Shown here one piece after another: positions 50,868 to 60,470 of a DNA stretch of 64,000 bases (position 1 is its first letter; each line of letters opens with the position of its first letter). The position numbers and the translations under genes are program-made. The notes under the pieces were generated by a model. That model ran no database searches, was not told where the DNA came from, and saw only the letters and a list, made by a program, of their open reading frames with translations. Origin of the DNA: Aureitalea sp. L0-47 (GTDB taxonomy: Bacteria; Bacteroidota; Bacteroidia; Flavobacteriales; Flavobacteriaceae); the NCBI RefSeq assembly GCF_026126405.1, contig NZ_JAFMTQ010000001.1:320610-384609 (forward strand), in the 5' to 3' direction.

Positions 50868-51323
50868 CTAGTTCCTGTTTATCACAGTACTCTGCGGATT
50901 CCACGACTTTTTAAATCGTTGCATGAATGTGAGTACACACACTATTGATGTGGAAAAGCCCATAAGAACCATGGAAAACAGCATGATAAGTACTCCGGTA
51001 TTGTAACTAATGTGCCAGGTTTCCAGCATTTGAGTTGCGAATACCGAGTTGATCTGGTACATGTAAATTGCCATGAACGCTGTAAAGATTATCGTGGCTA
51101 TCGCTCCACTCATGAAACCCGCCTGCCATAAGTCCTGATATTTGGAATCAGGGTTATCTCTTAGATGGGTTTTAATAGCCCTATAAATACCACCACCAAA
51201 TAGTATAGCATTAAAAATACTAAATACCGGGTATTCGTGTAATCCCAATAATTTCATCATTAGAAAATATGCGATCAAAGAAATCGCAATGATAATTCCG
51301 TATTTGTAGTAAGTCTTTAGCAT
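50868..51323 (-). CDS. DUF4199-like integral membrane protein
   Basis: A 151-aa protein with four predicted helices (about residues 8-24, 32-50, 73-93 and 105-128) in the order seen in DUF4199, a common small membrane family of Bacteroidota with no assigned role. Loop residues include YRAIKTHLRDNPDSKYQDLWQAGFMSG between helices 2 and 3, which is typical. The gene stands alone between two divergently oriented neighbours. Confidence 0.7.
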   Translation of the reverse strand: MLKTYYKYGIIIAISLIAYFLMMKLLGLHEYPVFSIFNAILFGGGIYRAIKTHLRDNPDSKYQDLWQAGFMSGAIATIIFTAFMAIYMYQINSVFATQMLETWHISYNTGVLIMLFSMVLMGFSTSIVCVLTFMQRFKKSWNPQSTVINRN

Positions 51324-51489
51324 AGCTTTTTTGGTTTTACCTAAATATGCGTAAAATTTGGATGCTCGAGGTGTTACTTAACAAAGATTAGCGTTATATT
51401 ATTAAAAATTAAGAGTTTATTAGAGAAAGAATCTGATATAATCTTTACTTTTCATCCTATTCAAACTGAACTCTATAACTTACTTTCAA

Positions 51490-51858
51490 ATGGAATATTT
51501 AATTATCATCCTGAAGTGTGTTGTTTCATTAAGTATATTGAACGTATGGTTACTTCGGTTTAATAAGTCCACTCCGTGGCGTGGAGGTGAAGCTAACAGC
51601 TTATTGGAAGAATTTCACGCATACGGCTTGCCCACATCTTTTGCTTATACCGTAGGAGTGATTAAAGTAGGACTTGCACTTCTTTTAATAGTGTCGATAT
51701 TTTGGGACCCCGCGACCCTTTACGCTGCTGGTGGGATCATCCTAACCATGACCGGTGCCATTGTTATGCATCTGAAAGTAATGGATCCGCTCAAAAAATC
51801 CTTGCCCGCATTTATCTTCCTACTTATCTCGGCTTTCATCTTTTTCTCTAGTTTTTAG
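51490..51858 (+). CDS. DoxX-like small membrane protein
   Basis: A 122-aa protein with four predicted helices (about residues 4-20, 53-70, 74-92 and 104-121) and an N-terminal loop with RFNKSTPWRGGEANSLLEEF. It resembles DoxX-like family proteins of Bacteroidota but lacks any distinctive residue. Monocistronic. Confidence 0.6.
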   Translation: MEYLIIILKCVVSLSILNVWLLRFNKSTPWRGGEANSLLEEFHAYGLPTSFAYTVGVIKVGLALLLIVSIFWDPATLYAAGGIILTMTGAIVMHLKVMDPLKKSLPAFIFLLISAFIFFSSF

Positions 51859-52218
51859 AACTTAAAACAACTAGCTCAACTAACCGGTTAGTTATGACTA
51901 AAATCTTCCTGTCAATGACCGGAATCATAGGAATTCTTGTAAGGATTTCTTAACTGTTCTACTTCAGAAAGAAAGACTGGAAATTTAATTATTGTCCAGT
52001 GTTATTCTTTCCGAACCTTCCTTTTTCCGGAAACATTCAAAGTATCGAAGAAATGGGAAGCGTAGTTAAGAATGAGTTTATACTTTGTATAAGTTGAGAG
52101 TACAATGTGTTGTCGCCAGGCAGGAAAAAGGCGGTACTATTATCTCGGGAATTCCCTCATTAGCACCTCTTGACGCACTTCACGCCAGCGACTTTCAGCT
52201 TAGTTTAAAACTTGAGAT
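51859..52218. other. Gene-free stretch with a palindrome
   Basis: No supported gene. A 16-bp perfect palindrome AACTAACCGGTTAGTT (51878-51893) has the form of a TetR-family operator, although no regulator gene is adjacent; without a T tract it is not a good terminator. ATGACCGGAATCAT (51915-51928) is a weak match to the Crp/Fnr-like motif seen at 19202-23514, but it is 290 bases from the next gene. Confidence 0.4.
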
Positions 52219-52884
52219 ATGAAAAATCTAATAATGAAAGCATGTTTCCTATTTGTACTTGTACTCTTAGGATGTAGCAAAGATGAATTTCATGATCCGG
52301 TTGGTGAAGTAGCAGATAACACCTATTATATAATGGATCAGGAAGACGGAACCTACAGTGGGATTAAGATTAGTTCTACATCAGATAACAATGCCTTTAC
52401 AATTCCCGAGCCTACGATTGACAGATTGTCTTTTAAAGGAGCTTATCTGTACGATGGACGTTTGTTAATTAATCTCAACTGGAACGCCTTGTGCGATGAA
52501 ACCGGAATGTGTGGAGGAGCAGAGATCAAGCAGACCACGGCTACCTATGGGTATCACTTTGTGATGTGTCCGGCAGCCATGGTTGCCGAAGATAACAATG
52601 CCATATTTGAGGGAACAATTGTAGAGGTTATTTCCAAATGGGGTGATGTGCCTAATTTCGATGTGAACTGGAGGTTCTGTTTCAATGTTATTGACAACGC
52701 GAACGGAACAGGTTTCGAACATGACAAGATTTCAAAAACTATGATGTTTGGATCACCCATGTCTCCATTGATGAGTAGCATGTATCCCCCTGGTCATAAT
52801 ATTTGGTCCAGTAAGGGATATAATGACGTGATGCCACCCGGATTCGTTGAGGTAAGTCATAATCCCGAAATTCCGGTAGATTGA
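52219..52884 (+). CDS. Lipoprotein, hypothetical (221 aa)
   Basis: SpII signal peptide with lipobox LLGC (Cys19). The mature protein is beta-rich with strands such as FKGAYLYDGRLLINLNW and a Cys pair near CDETGMCGG; a further Cys lies in MCPAAM. The cysteines could form disulphides in the periplasm or at the surface. It ends in a strong terminator. No family recognised. Confidence 0.65.
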   Translation: MKNLIMKACFLFVLVLLGCSKDEFHDPVGEVADNTYYIMDQEDGTYSGIKISSTSDNNAFTIPEPTIDRLSFKGAYLYDGRLLINLNWNALCDETGMCGGAEIKQTTATYGYHFVMCPAAMVAEDNNAIFEGTIVEVISKWGDVPNFDVNWRFCFNVIDNANGTGFEHDKISKTMMFGSPMSPLMSSMYPPGHNIWSSKGYNDVMPPGFVEVSHNPEIPVD

Positions 52885-52894
52885 TGACTAAAAT

Positions 52895-52921
52895 AAGCCC
52901 GCAATACCAGGCGGGTTTTTC
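52895..52921 (+). terminator. Intrinsic terminator
   Basis: Stem AAGCCCGC (52895-52902) and GCGGGTTT (52911-52918) with one wobble and an 8-base loop, followed by TTCTTTT. It lies 10 bases after the lipoprotein stop. Confidence 0.75.
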
Positions 52922-53356
52922 TTTTATAGATCTTCCAGCCACTTTTTTGTGCTGAATTCCAGGCCAGTGTGTAACTTTTACTATGCCGCTGAAGTGCCTG
53001 TTTACCTGTGAAATGCACAGATTTCCTAATATAAATAGTGAAATAGGCTATTTCTAAATTAATTAGCACTACCTTCGCACCATTATTGGCGATGAAGCAT
53101 TTTTGTATCGCACCTTATTCAGGACTGTAGTAATATGTTCGATAGGATTATTTGACAAGATTTATTTTTCTTCTAGTAGTATTTTTACTTCCCTAGTTTT
53201 TAGTATCCTTTCTCTTTTCCTTTTTCACTTATCTCGTCTTTTTAATGGTAACAAATATTTGCATACATCATGTGGATTGCCAATGAATAAATTAAATGTA
53301 TCAATATGAATTTGATTCAGAAATTTCAACAATTATTAAATATTAAAGTAAACAAA
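52922..53356 (+). promoter_or_regulatory. Long leader region of the cold-shock gene
   Basis: A 435-base gap with no supported gene. Pyrimidine-rich tracts (TTCTTCTAGTAGTATTTTTACTT and similar) lie at 53165-53250. A long 5' untranslated region that changes shape with temperature is the rule for cspA-type genes; here it is inferred from the gap only. Confidence 0.3.
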
Positions 53357-53551
53357 ATGCAAAAAGGAACAGTAAAGTTTTTTAATAATGCCAAAGGATT
53401 TGGTTTTATTACACCTGAAGATTCAAGCGAAGACATCTTCGTACACATGAGCGGACTAATCGACGAGATCCGTGAAAACGACGAAGTACAGTTTGAAACT
53501 GCACAAGGAAAAAAAGGCTTGAACGCCGTACGTGTTGAGTTGGTAAACTAA
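53357..53551 (+). CDS. Cold-shock domain protein (CspA family)
   Basis: A 64-aa single-domain nucleic-acid chaperone. The two RNA-binding motifs are intact, KGFGFI (RNP1, about residues 13-18) and DIFVHM (RNP2, about 28-33). I chose the ATG at 53357 because the protein then begins MQKGTVKFF, as in the family; an upstream in-frame ATG at 53306 would add 17 residues and lies in the leader. It ends in a good terminator. Confidence 0.93.
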   Translation: MQKGTVKFFNNAKGFGFITPEDSSEDIFVHMSGLIDEIRENDEVQFETAQGKKGLNAVRVELVN

Positions 53552-53576
53552 ATACCAGAACATCACGAACTCATAG

Positions 53577-53604
53577 GCCTCTCCATACGGAGGGGCTTTT
53601 TTTA
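53577..53604 (+). terminator. Intrinsic terminator after the cold-shock gene
   Basis: Stem GCCTCTCC (53577-53584) and GGAGGGGC (53589-53596) with one wobble, ATAC loop and TTTTTTTATTTT tail. Confidence 0.85.
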
Positions 53605-53663
53605 TTTTAAAGATTTCAGTGTAATGAGAATTCAATTTCAAAACATAACTACACACTAATTAA

Positions 53664-55124
53664 TTACAACCTAAAGATCCTCTTCGGGAAAAATACATTC
53701 AGAACATACCCAATGCAAATTATCAAACCGTAATTGATCATAAAGAAATTCCTGTCGTACAGGCCCGTAGCAAGGATCAGTGCACCAAACCCCAGGATGA
53801 TCAATTCAACAAGTAATATACTTTGTTCTTTTTTGAAAGAGTATTCCAGCTTTAGTGATCGGTTGTCATTGATCCGTATGTTGTATTTAGGGGTCCGGTT
53901 GAAGTCGGAACGCATTCCGAAGTAACCCTGCAGTATCCCCATCACCATATACGCCGAAATACTCACACTCAGTGCGAGGAATAAGTAGAAATTAGGCAGG
54001 AAAAATAGGGCTTCTTTCCATTTCGAGCGTGCTGTCATAAGATGTCCTAAAAAGAAAAGTAAGGCGATAGACGCAGTCATTCCCAGGCTGAGGTTCGAGA
54101 TGAAAGCCGCAGAAGCAACATCCACCATTCCTTCATTGGCCATCCAGTAAATTGCGGGGCTCACCAATATCAATAGCAACACTATGATAAAAACAGACGA
54201 ATTAAGCATGTGAGCCGTTCCCACTATTTTGGGCCAGATACCGCTTTTGGAAGTCCACAATTTACCAATATTCTTTCTGAAGCATTCCGCGGCACCTTTG
54301 GACCAGCGAAACTGCTGAGTTTTGTACGCGTCCAGGGTGACAGGTAACTCCGAGGGTGACTCAACGTTAAATAGGTATTTAAATTTCCACCCTTTCATCT
54401 GAGCCCTGAAGCTCAGATCCAGGTCTTCCGTAAGGGTATCGTCATGCCAGCCGCCTGCATTTTCAATACAGCTTTTACGCCATACGCCCGCCGTTCCATT
54501 AAAATTGATAAAAGCACCGCTGTGCGATCGCCCCAGGTGCTCCACGGAGAAGTGGGTGTTCAGCATGATGGCCTGTGCCCGGGTGATAAAGGAGAACTTT
54601 TCATTGATATGCGACCAGCGCGTTTGCACAAAGCCAATTTTCTCATTCTGAAAATAGGGGATTGCATTCAGAAGAAAATCGGGGTCCGGTATGAAGTCGG
54701 CATCGAAGATCGCGATAAACTCACCCTCGCAAAATTCCATGGCGTGGTCCAGGGCTCCAGCCTTGAATCCTTTCCTGTCCTTCCTTTGGACATGCTTGAT
54801 TGAAATTCCTTTTATCTGAAGAGATGCTATCTGCTTTGCAATAATTTCCGAAGTCTCATCCGTGGAATCATCCAGCACCTGGATCTCCAATAAGTCCTTT
54901 GGGTATTTCAGTGCGCAAACCGCCTCTATGAGTCGCTCCACAACATACTTTTCATTAAACACGGGTAACTGAACTGTTACCTTGGGCCATTCCTTGAGAT
55001 CCTTCTTCGGATTCTTCTTGGGTGCTAGTAAGGCGAATAACAATAATAGTAGTTCGAGGAGTATATAGATCGCCAGAAGTAAATTCAGCAGTACCCATAA
55101 ATAGAAGACGATCTTAGCAATCAT
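53664..55124 (-). CDS. Family 2 glycosyltransferase, processive membrane type
   Basis: A 486-aa inner-membrane enzyme with one N-terminal helix (about 8-35), a cytoplasmic GT-A domain, and four C-terminal helices. The domain has VLDDSTDETSE (Asp pair), FDADFIPDPDF (DxD), LTEDLDLSFRA (ED) and QQFRWSKGA (QxxRW). These motifs mark the cellulose/mannan-synthase-like branch of GT2 that adds sugars from nucleotide donors to a growing chain or lipid. The product cannot be told. The start overlaps the end of the RND gene by four bases (ATGA), so the two are coupled. Confidence 0.85.
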   Translation of the reverse strand: MIAKIVFYLWVLLNLLLAIYILLELLLLLFALLAPKKNPKKDLKEWPKVTVQLPVFNEKYVVERLIEAVCALKYPKDLLEIQVLDDSTDETSEIIAKQIASLQIKGISIKHVQRKDRKGFKAGALDHAMEFCEGEFIAIFDADFIPDPDFLLNAIPYFQNEKIGFVQTRWSHINEKFSFITRAQAIMLNTHFSVEHLGRSHSGAFINFNGTAGVWRKSCIENAGGWHDDTLTEDLDLSFRAQMKGWKFKYLFNVESPSELPVTLDAYKTQQFRWSKGAAECFRKNIGKLWTSKSGIWPKIVGTAHMLNSSVFIIVLLLILVSPAIYWMANEGMVDVASAAFISNLSLGMTASIALLFFLGHLMTARSKWKEALFFLPNFYLFLALSVSISAYMVMGILQGYFGMRSDFNRTPKYNIRINDNRSLKLEYSFKKEQSILLVELIILGFGALILATGLYDRNFFMINYGLIICIGYVLNVFFPKRIFRL

Positions 55125-57340
55125 TTACGGCTTCTTTTTAAGGCCCAAAATATCATGGAGGGTATGAATAACATATCTGTCATGTATGCAAAAATAAGTG
55201 AGGAAGATATAATTATTCCGAAACTCATGGTGAAATGATAATTCGAAATAGTAAGCGCAAGAAAGGAGATACTAAGCACTACCGAGGTTGCCAAAAGAGG
55301 TAAACTGTTCGATTTCAAACTCTTGACCAGTATTTCCGTCTTTCTTCCGCTCTGTTTAGCGGACGAATAATAATGTCCTAAAATATATATAGAGTCGTCC
55401 AGCGCTATTCCCAGTATGATGGTAAGGATAAAAATGGAGCCTGGATTGAGTTGAATTCCGAAGAACAACATGACCAGCACCCCAAAAAACAGGGGTAAGG
55501 CGTTTGCCAGGAGAGTGACCAGTCCGATGAATACCGATCTGAACAATAGCGCCACCACAATCGCGACTAGTAGTAGCCCGATCCCTAACGCCCACAAAAC
55601 AAATTTGCTCAGGTGAAAGACATTGTAGTCGAATATATATGCCTTACCGCTGATATAGGCGGTTGTATTTTCGTCGTTAAAACTTAGCAGGAATTCTTCC
55701 AGCGCTTTGTTTCTCTGTCGGGCCTGATGGGTTCCTATATCTGGCAGGCTACCAATGATGCGCGCGGTTTTTCCATCCTTTGACAAAACGGAGTTTAGTC
55801 CCAATTCCGACTGGTTTTCGTAAAGTGCTTCTTTATAGTTAGCGGTCATTTTCGATGGCAGTCTGAAAGCATCGGGATCACCTCCGGTAGAGTATCGCTG
55901 ATGCCTTTTTACCGCAGTGTTTAAACTGAAAGTGGTCCTGCACCCGTACTCATTCAACAGATATTTTTCAATTGAATCGATCCTTTGAAGGACCTCCGGA
56001 CGCAGCAAATCTTCCTCTGAATCAAGTACCACCTCAATATCCCGTATCCCCTGGAATTTCGTATCGTAAAAAGCACTGGACCTGCTTAATCCGAGGTCGA
56101 GATCGGCCTGGTTATAATAACGCATGTCTATAGTTTGGTAGTGGATGGCTCCTGCCACCATCAGGGGGATGATAACCAAAGAGACCAGTATGATCTTCTT
56201 GTAATTCCGTTGTGTAAAATCTACTTTTTGGGATACCAGTTTTTCAATTTGAGATTGCCTTCTTCGCATAGCGTTGCTTTCATCGTAGGTAAGGAAGAAA
56301 GGAAGCAGTACCCGTGAAGAAAAATAAGCAAACACAATTCCGAAGGAAGCCGCCAGAGCAAGCCCAGTGATCATCTCGATCCCACCGTTGAAAAAGAAGA
56401 CGACAAACCCGGCCAGGTTAGACGCAGAGGTAAGAATGAGCGGTAGTCCGATCTTTTTAAAGAGCTGCTTTTTTATCACCGCATCGGCTAGATTTTCCTC
56501 CTTTAGCTTGTTGTAATGATACTGAATATGAGTGATGTCTGTGAAGGAGAGAATAGCAATGATGCTCGGCACCGCAGAGCTCAATGAAGTCACTTCTATC
56601 TTGCAAACGTACATGAACAAAAGTGTTGTGGATACATTAAAAACGGTAAAAAGCAATGTGAGCGCTATCCGGTGGAAATTGGGCAGTAACCACAGCATGC
56701 AAAACAGGATCAGGAGACAGCCTATAACCGATATCCAAAGAGTTTCCCGGGCAAGTAATCGCTCCCCTTCTTCTTTGGCAGCGGGTGTTCCGGCCACATA
56801 GTAGGAATTGGAAAACTCACTTGTATCCAGGCGTTGGTAGAGTTCCTGTATTACTTGGGAATCTTCGAACTCCTCGTCTATGAATATGTAGAAGCAGAGG
56901 GCAGTTCTGTCATCCGACAGAAACTTCTCGGTGATATCGGAGAATTTGTTCAGCTGGTCGAATTTGGCCTGAAAGGATGATGCATCCTCAATGGGTAGAA
57001 ACGGTTCATAAACAGTAATTAAACCATTGAAAGCGGGAAGCCCGAAATTCTCAATACTGTTCACTTCTGAAACGCCTTGAATCTGCTTTATAGATTCTGT
57101 AAGTTCGTTTACGGTTCTATAATCCTGAATGTTTGTAAACCCATCTTCTTTTTCGAGTCCGATGGCTATTGTCTCCCGGTCTTCTTCGAAAGCTTGTCGG
57201 TATTCGGTATACTGTTTTATTTGTTCCGAAGTACCAAAGGCCAGGGGATCCGTTTCGAAGGTGTAGGTGAGTTTGTTCAAGCTCCAGATTCCAGCTCCGA
57301 TCACAACAAGTATCCCTATGAATAATAGTTTTCTACTCAT
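55121..57340 (-). CDS. RND superfamily (MMPL-type) exporter
   Basis: A 739-aa inner-membrane protein with the RND layout: one helix, a large periplasmic loop (about 30-205), five helices, a short loop, then the same again (second periplasmic loop about 390-560). Many motifs are typical of MMPL/hopanoid-lipid transporters, such as AVPSIIAILSFTDITHI in helix 4 and GIALDDSIYILGHYY in helix 10, which carry the proton-relay Asp. Being coupled to a processive GT2 and next to an SGNH hydrolase, it probably moves a glycolipid or its lipid carrier across the inner membrane; this is inference. Confidence 0.8.
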   Translation of the reverse strand: MSRKLLFIGILVVIGAGIWSLNKLTYTFETDPLAFGTSEQIKQYTEYRQAFEEDRETIAIGLEKEDGFTNIQDYRTVNELTESIKQIQGVSEVNSIENFGLPAFNGLITVYEPFLPIEDASSFQAKFDQLNKFSDITEKFLSDDRTALCFYIFIDEEFEDSQVIQELYQRLDTSEFSNSYYVAGTPAAKEEGERLLARETLWISVIGCLLILFCMLWLLPNFHRIALTLLFTVFNVSTTLLFMYVCKIEVTSLSSAVPSIIAILSFTDITHIQYHYNKLKEENLADAVIKKQLFKKIGLPLILTSASNLAGFVVFFFNGGIEMITGLALAASFGIVFAYFSSRVLLPFFLTYDESNAMRRRQSQIEKLVSQKVDFTQRNYKKIILVSLVIIPLMVAGAIHYQTIDMRYYNQADLDLGLSRSSAFYDTKFQGIRDIEVVLDSEEDLLRPEVLQRIDSIEKYLLNEYGCRTTFSLNTAVKRHQRYSTGGDPDAFRLPSKMTANYKEALYENQSELGLNSVLSKDGKTARIIGSLPDIGTHQARQRNKALEEFLLSFNDENTTAYISGKAYIFDYNVFHLSKFVLWALGIGLLLVAIVVALLFRSVFIGLVTLLANALPLFFGVLVMLFFGIQLNPGSIFILTIILGIALDDSIYILGHYYSSAKQSGRKTEILVKSLKSNSLPLLATSVVLSISFLALTISNYHFTMSFGIIISSSLIFAYMTDMLFIPSMIFWALKRSRK

Positions 57341-58382
57341 CTGGGATCAATGTTTTTATTCGATCTTCTATCTTTGAAGCGATAAGTTTATGCCCTTTTT
57401 GGTTAGGATGGATATCGAAAGGAACGTTAGTATATTCAGGGCTGTTAAAGTTAAAACCTACTTTCAGCGCTTCGATTTTTTGGTTGGTTAAACCTTTTTC
57501 CAGCCTGCGGATCCTATCATCCTCATCAAGAAGGACCACTACAAATTGAATATCGTTTTCCAGGCATAGTTTGTTCATTTGCTCTATGATTACAGCACTG
57601 ATGTCCACAAGGTCTCTGCTGCTATCTGCGAGCTTGTCGGATTGTGTCTGGATGTAGTTCACAGAGGCTAATTTATCCCTCCATCTCCAGTCGGAATACA
57701 GATCTTCCCAACGCTCATAGTTGATGGAGTCTTCGGGATTTTGCAGATAAGGAAAATTGGAGGTTCGCATCATTTCGCGTGCTGTTTCCATGGAGCGGTC
57801 GAAACCTATTTTCATGGCCCTTCGGAACTTCCTGGTTAATGCATTACGTTCGAAATGATCCGAAGCAAAATTCAGAATAACTACTTCAGGAGGTGTACCA
57901 TTTTTTAATAATGACTCCAACTGAAAATACGATTGTAAAGTACCATAACCGATAACACCATAATTATGAAAATCCAGCTTCGGATATTTCTTCTGAAGGA
58001 TAGAAGCAAAAGTTTGCTCATCATTCACCCCATAGCCATACGTAAAGGAACAGCCCAAAAAGGCCAGCTGCGGTCGTCCTTTTGCACTATTGGTATCCGG
58101 AACAAGACGCTGTCCCGCCGAAGTATGAGTGGTGTGGAATTTCACTTTCCGGTTCAGGATAATATCATAGTTGCCGGGATTGAGGACTATGCCCAGGGAG
58201 TCGTGCCCGGTGAATGCCTTGGGAGGAGAAACTTCAATATGGTAGTCCGTTTGAATATAAGGCTTCGCACTGATAACACGCAGTGCCAGTTCCAGGCAGA
58301 TAGGGATAAGTACAATGATGTACAGTATCCACAATACAGTCTTTTTTTTGACGATAAAGGATCTTCCTGAATCTCGATTCAT
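57333..58382 (-). CDS. SGNH-family hydrolase, membrane-anchored
   Basis: A 349-aa protein (starting from the ATG at 58382) with an N-terminal membrane anchor (about residues 11-30) and a periplasmic SGNH hydrolase domain. The Ser is in GCSFTYGYGV, the Gly/Asn blocks are present, and the catalytic Asp and His lie in DIHPNQKGH near the end. An in-frame ATG at 58424 would add 14 polar residues and leave only 16 bases to the divergent gene, so I prefer 58382. Members remove or move acyl groups on sugars. Its end overlaps the RND start by eight bases. Confidence 0.75.
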   Translation of the reverse strand: MNRDSGRSFIVKKKTVLWILYIIVLIPICLELALRVISAKPYIQTDYHIEVSPPKAFTGHDSLGIVLNPGNYDIILNRKVKFHTTHTSAGQRLVPDTNSAKGRPQLAFLGCSFTYGYGVNDEQTFASILQKKYPKLDFHNYGVIGYGTLQSYFQLESLLKNGTPPEVVILNFASDHFERNALTRKFRRAMKIGFDRSMETAREMMRTSNFPYLQNPEDSINYERWEDLYSDWRWRDKLASVNYIQTQSDKLADSSRDLVDISAVIIEQMNKLCLENDIQFVVVLLDEDDRIRRLEKGLTNQKIEALKVGFNFNSPEYTNVPFDIHPNQKGHKLIASKIEDRIKTLIPDE

Positions 58383-58440
58383 GGGGTGATTAACACTAGT
58401 CGGAATACAATTGTTAATATACATATTATCTTTACATCTG

Positions 58441-60306
58441 ATGAGTAAGATCCTGGGTATTTCCGCTTTCTATCATGATTCGGCCGCAGCCATACTAGTT
58501 GATGGTGAGATAGTAGCGGCAGTCCAGGAGGAACGCTTCACGCGTGAAAAGCATTATGCCGACTTTCCTTCCCAATCGATAGAGTATTGTTTACAGGAGG
58601 CCAATTTGGGTTTTGATGAACTGGATGCCATTGTCTTTTACGACAAACCTTTCTTGAAATTCGAGCGTTTGCTGGAGACCTATTTCCAAAGGGCTCCCAG
58701 CGGATTTGTTTCATTTCTGAATGCCATGCCGGTTTGGTTGAACAAAAAACTCTTTTTAAAGGGATTGATACGAAAGGAATTGCGGAAACTTGGGATGAAT
58801 AAGAAGTCAAAAGTTAAACTCTTGTTCTCAGAACACCACCTTTCTCATGCCGCCAGTGCTTATTACCCATCCCCTTTTGAGGATGCTGCCATTATAACCA
58901 TCGATGGGGTAGGCGAGTGGGCTACAGCAACCATTGGCCGGGGAAGGGGATCCAAGGTTGAAATCCTGAAAGAAATGCACTTCCCGCATTCGGTGGGGTT
59001 GCTCTACAGCGCGTTTACCTATTTTCTCGGTTTTAGGGTGAACTCGGGTGAATATAAATTGATGGGACTTGCTCCCTACGGAAATGAACAAGCGGAGCAA
59101 ACAGAAATTTTTAAGAAGACCATTCTGGACAAACTGGTCCAGGTATTTGACGATGGGTCAATTTGGCTGAACCAGGAGTACTTCTCCTATACCACTAAAA
59201 TGCGAATGATCCCCGATAACAAATGGGAGGCCTTATTTGGTTTTCCGAAACGAAAGGAGGGAGATCCCATTGATAATAATCATTGCAACCTCGCCCTTGC
59301 CATACAGGAAATTACTGAAATGATCGTGATTCGGATGGCGAAGGGAGCCAGGCGAATGACAGGCTGTGAGAATTTATGCCTGGCAGGAGGGGTGGCGCTT
59401 AATTGTGTGGCTAACGGGAAATTGGAAAGAGCGGGGATATTTGATAATATCTGGATACAGCCTGCGGCAGGTGACGCCGGAGGTTCTTTAGGCGCTGCAT
59501 TGGCGGTGTATCACATGTATTTTAATCTGGATAGAGAACTTAATTCTGAATCCGACGGAATGAAGTCGGCATATCTGGGTCCGGGTTATTCAGATCATGA
59601 AGTAGAAGCGATGAACGAAAAGCATAAGGCGAGTTGTGAAAAGTTCGAAAATGAAGAGGAACTAATCGCGGAATTGGCTACTTATCTTGAAAAGGGATCC
59701 GTAGTTGGTTGGTTTCAGGGGCGAATGGAATTTGGCCCCAGGTCCCTGGGAAACCGAAGCATACTTGCCAATCCATCCTCTCCTGGCATGCAGGAGATTC
59801 TCAACGAAAAGATCAAGAATAGGGAAACCTTTAGGCCGTTTGCACCGATGATTCTAGAAGAAGATGCTGCTGCTGTTTTTGAGGGTGTAAAGAGCGCTCC
59901 CTATATGCTGAAGGTTTATCAACTCAATGAAGATTTCAGAAAAGATATCCCGGAAGGTTATAAAGAGCTATCAGCTCTCGACAAACTATACACTGAAAGA
60001 AGTTCTTTTCAGGCAATAACCCATGTGGATTTTTCAGCCAGGGTACAGACTCTTTCTGAAGAGCAGAATCCGAAATTGCACAAATTGCTTTCAGAAATAA
60101 AACTAAGAACAGGAATTGGGATGCTCGTAAATACCAGCTTCAATGTGAGGGGAGAACCTATTGTATGCACTCCGGAAGATGCCTATAGCTGTTTTATTAA
60201 TACAGGAATGGATTATTTAGTAATACATAATTATCTTTATAACAAAAGTGACCAGGTTCATTTGGTAAATACGTCGAGTGAACGAAAAGAGTTTCCAAAG
60301 GACTAA
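58441..60306 (+). CDS. NodU/CmcH-family carbamoyltransferase
   Basis: A 621-aa O-carbamoyltransferase that moves a carbamoyl group from carbamoyl phosphate to a sugar hydroxyl. The N-terminal domain opens with ILGISAFYHDSAAAILVDG and has the metal-binding HHLSHAASAYYPS; the second half has GGVALNCVANGKL and the C-terminal YrdC-like part with GRMEFGPRSLGNRSIL. The ATG at 58441 is chosen over an in-frame ATG ten codons upstream because the family starts MxxILGIS. It is followed at short spacing by DUF5989 and SxtJ genes, its usual partners. Confidence 0.9.
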   Translation: MSKILGISAFYHDSAAAILVDGEIVAAVQEERFTREKHYADFPSQSIEYCLQEANLGFDELDAIVFYDKPFLKFERLLETYFQRAPSGFVSFLNAMPVWLNKKLFLKGLIRKELRKLGMNKKSKVKLLFSEHHLSHAASAYYPSPFEDAAIITIDGVGEWATATIGRGRGSKVEILKEMHFPHSVGLLYSAFTYFLGFRVNSGEYKLMGLAPYGNEQAEQTEIFKKTILDKLVQVFDDGSIWLNQEYFSYTTKMRMIPDNKWEALFGFPKRKEGDPIDNNHCNLALAIQEITEMIVIRMAKGARRMTGCENLCLAGGVALNCVANGKLERAGIFDNIWIQPAAGDAGGSLGAALAVYHMYFNLDRELNSESDGMKSAYLGPGYSDHEVEAMNEKHKASCEKFENEEELIAELATYLEKGSVVGWFQGRMEFGPRSLGNRSILANPSSPGMQEILNEKIKNRETFRPFAPMILEEDAAAVFEGVKSAPYMLKVYQLNEDFRKDIPEGYKELSALDKLYTERSSFQAITHVDFSARVQTLSEEQNPKLHKLLSEIKLRTGIGMLVNTSFNVRGEPIVCTPEDAYSCFINTGMDYLVIHNYLYNKSDQVHLVNTSSERKEFPKD

Positions 60307-60317
60307 AAACAAAATTG

Positions 60318-60467
60318 ATGGAGTTTCTCAGTGATATGTGGCAGTTTCTTTCCGAGCGAAAAAAGTATTGGTTGGCTCCCATCATTATATTCCTGGTCAT
60401 ACTTTCAATTCTGTTCCTTATTGGAAGCTCGTCTGCGGTAAGCTCCTTGATCTACACCCTTTTCTAA
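60318..60467 (+). CDS. DUF5989 small membrane protein
   Basis: A 49-aa protein not covered by most gene callers. It starts MEFLSDMWQFLSERKKYW, then one membrane helix (about 19-35), and ends VSSLIYTLF. This is the DUF5989 pattern (MEFLxDLWxFMxERKKxW...IYTLF), regularly found between NodU-type carbamoyltransferases and SxtJ. It begins 12 bases after the carbamoyltransferase stop and ends four bases before the SxtJ start. Role unknown; it may hold the complex at the membrane. Confidence 0.85.
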   Translation: MEFLSDMWQFLSERKKYWLAPIIIFLVILSILFLIGSSSAVSSLIYTLF

Positions 60468-60470
60468 GCC

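Noticed and set aside
53103-53309. Small open frame upstream of the cold-shock gene
   Set aside because: Low-complexity, Leu/Phe/Ser-rich translation of a pyrimidine-rich leader; more likely an untranslated region.
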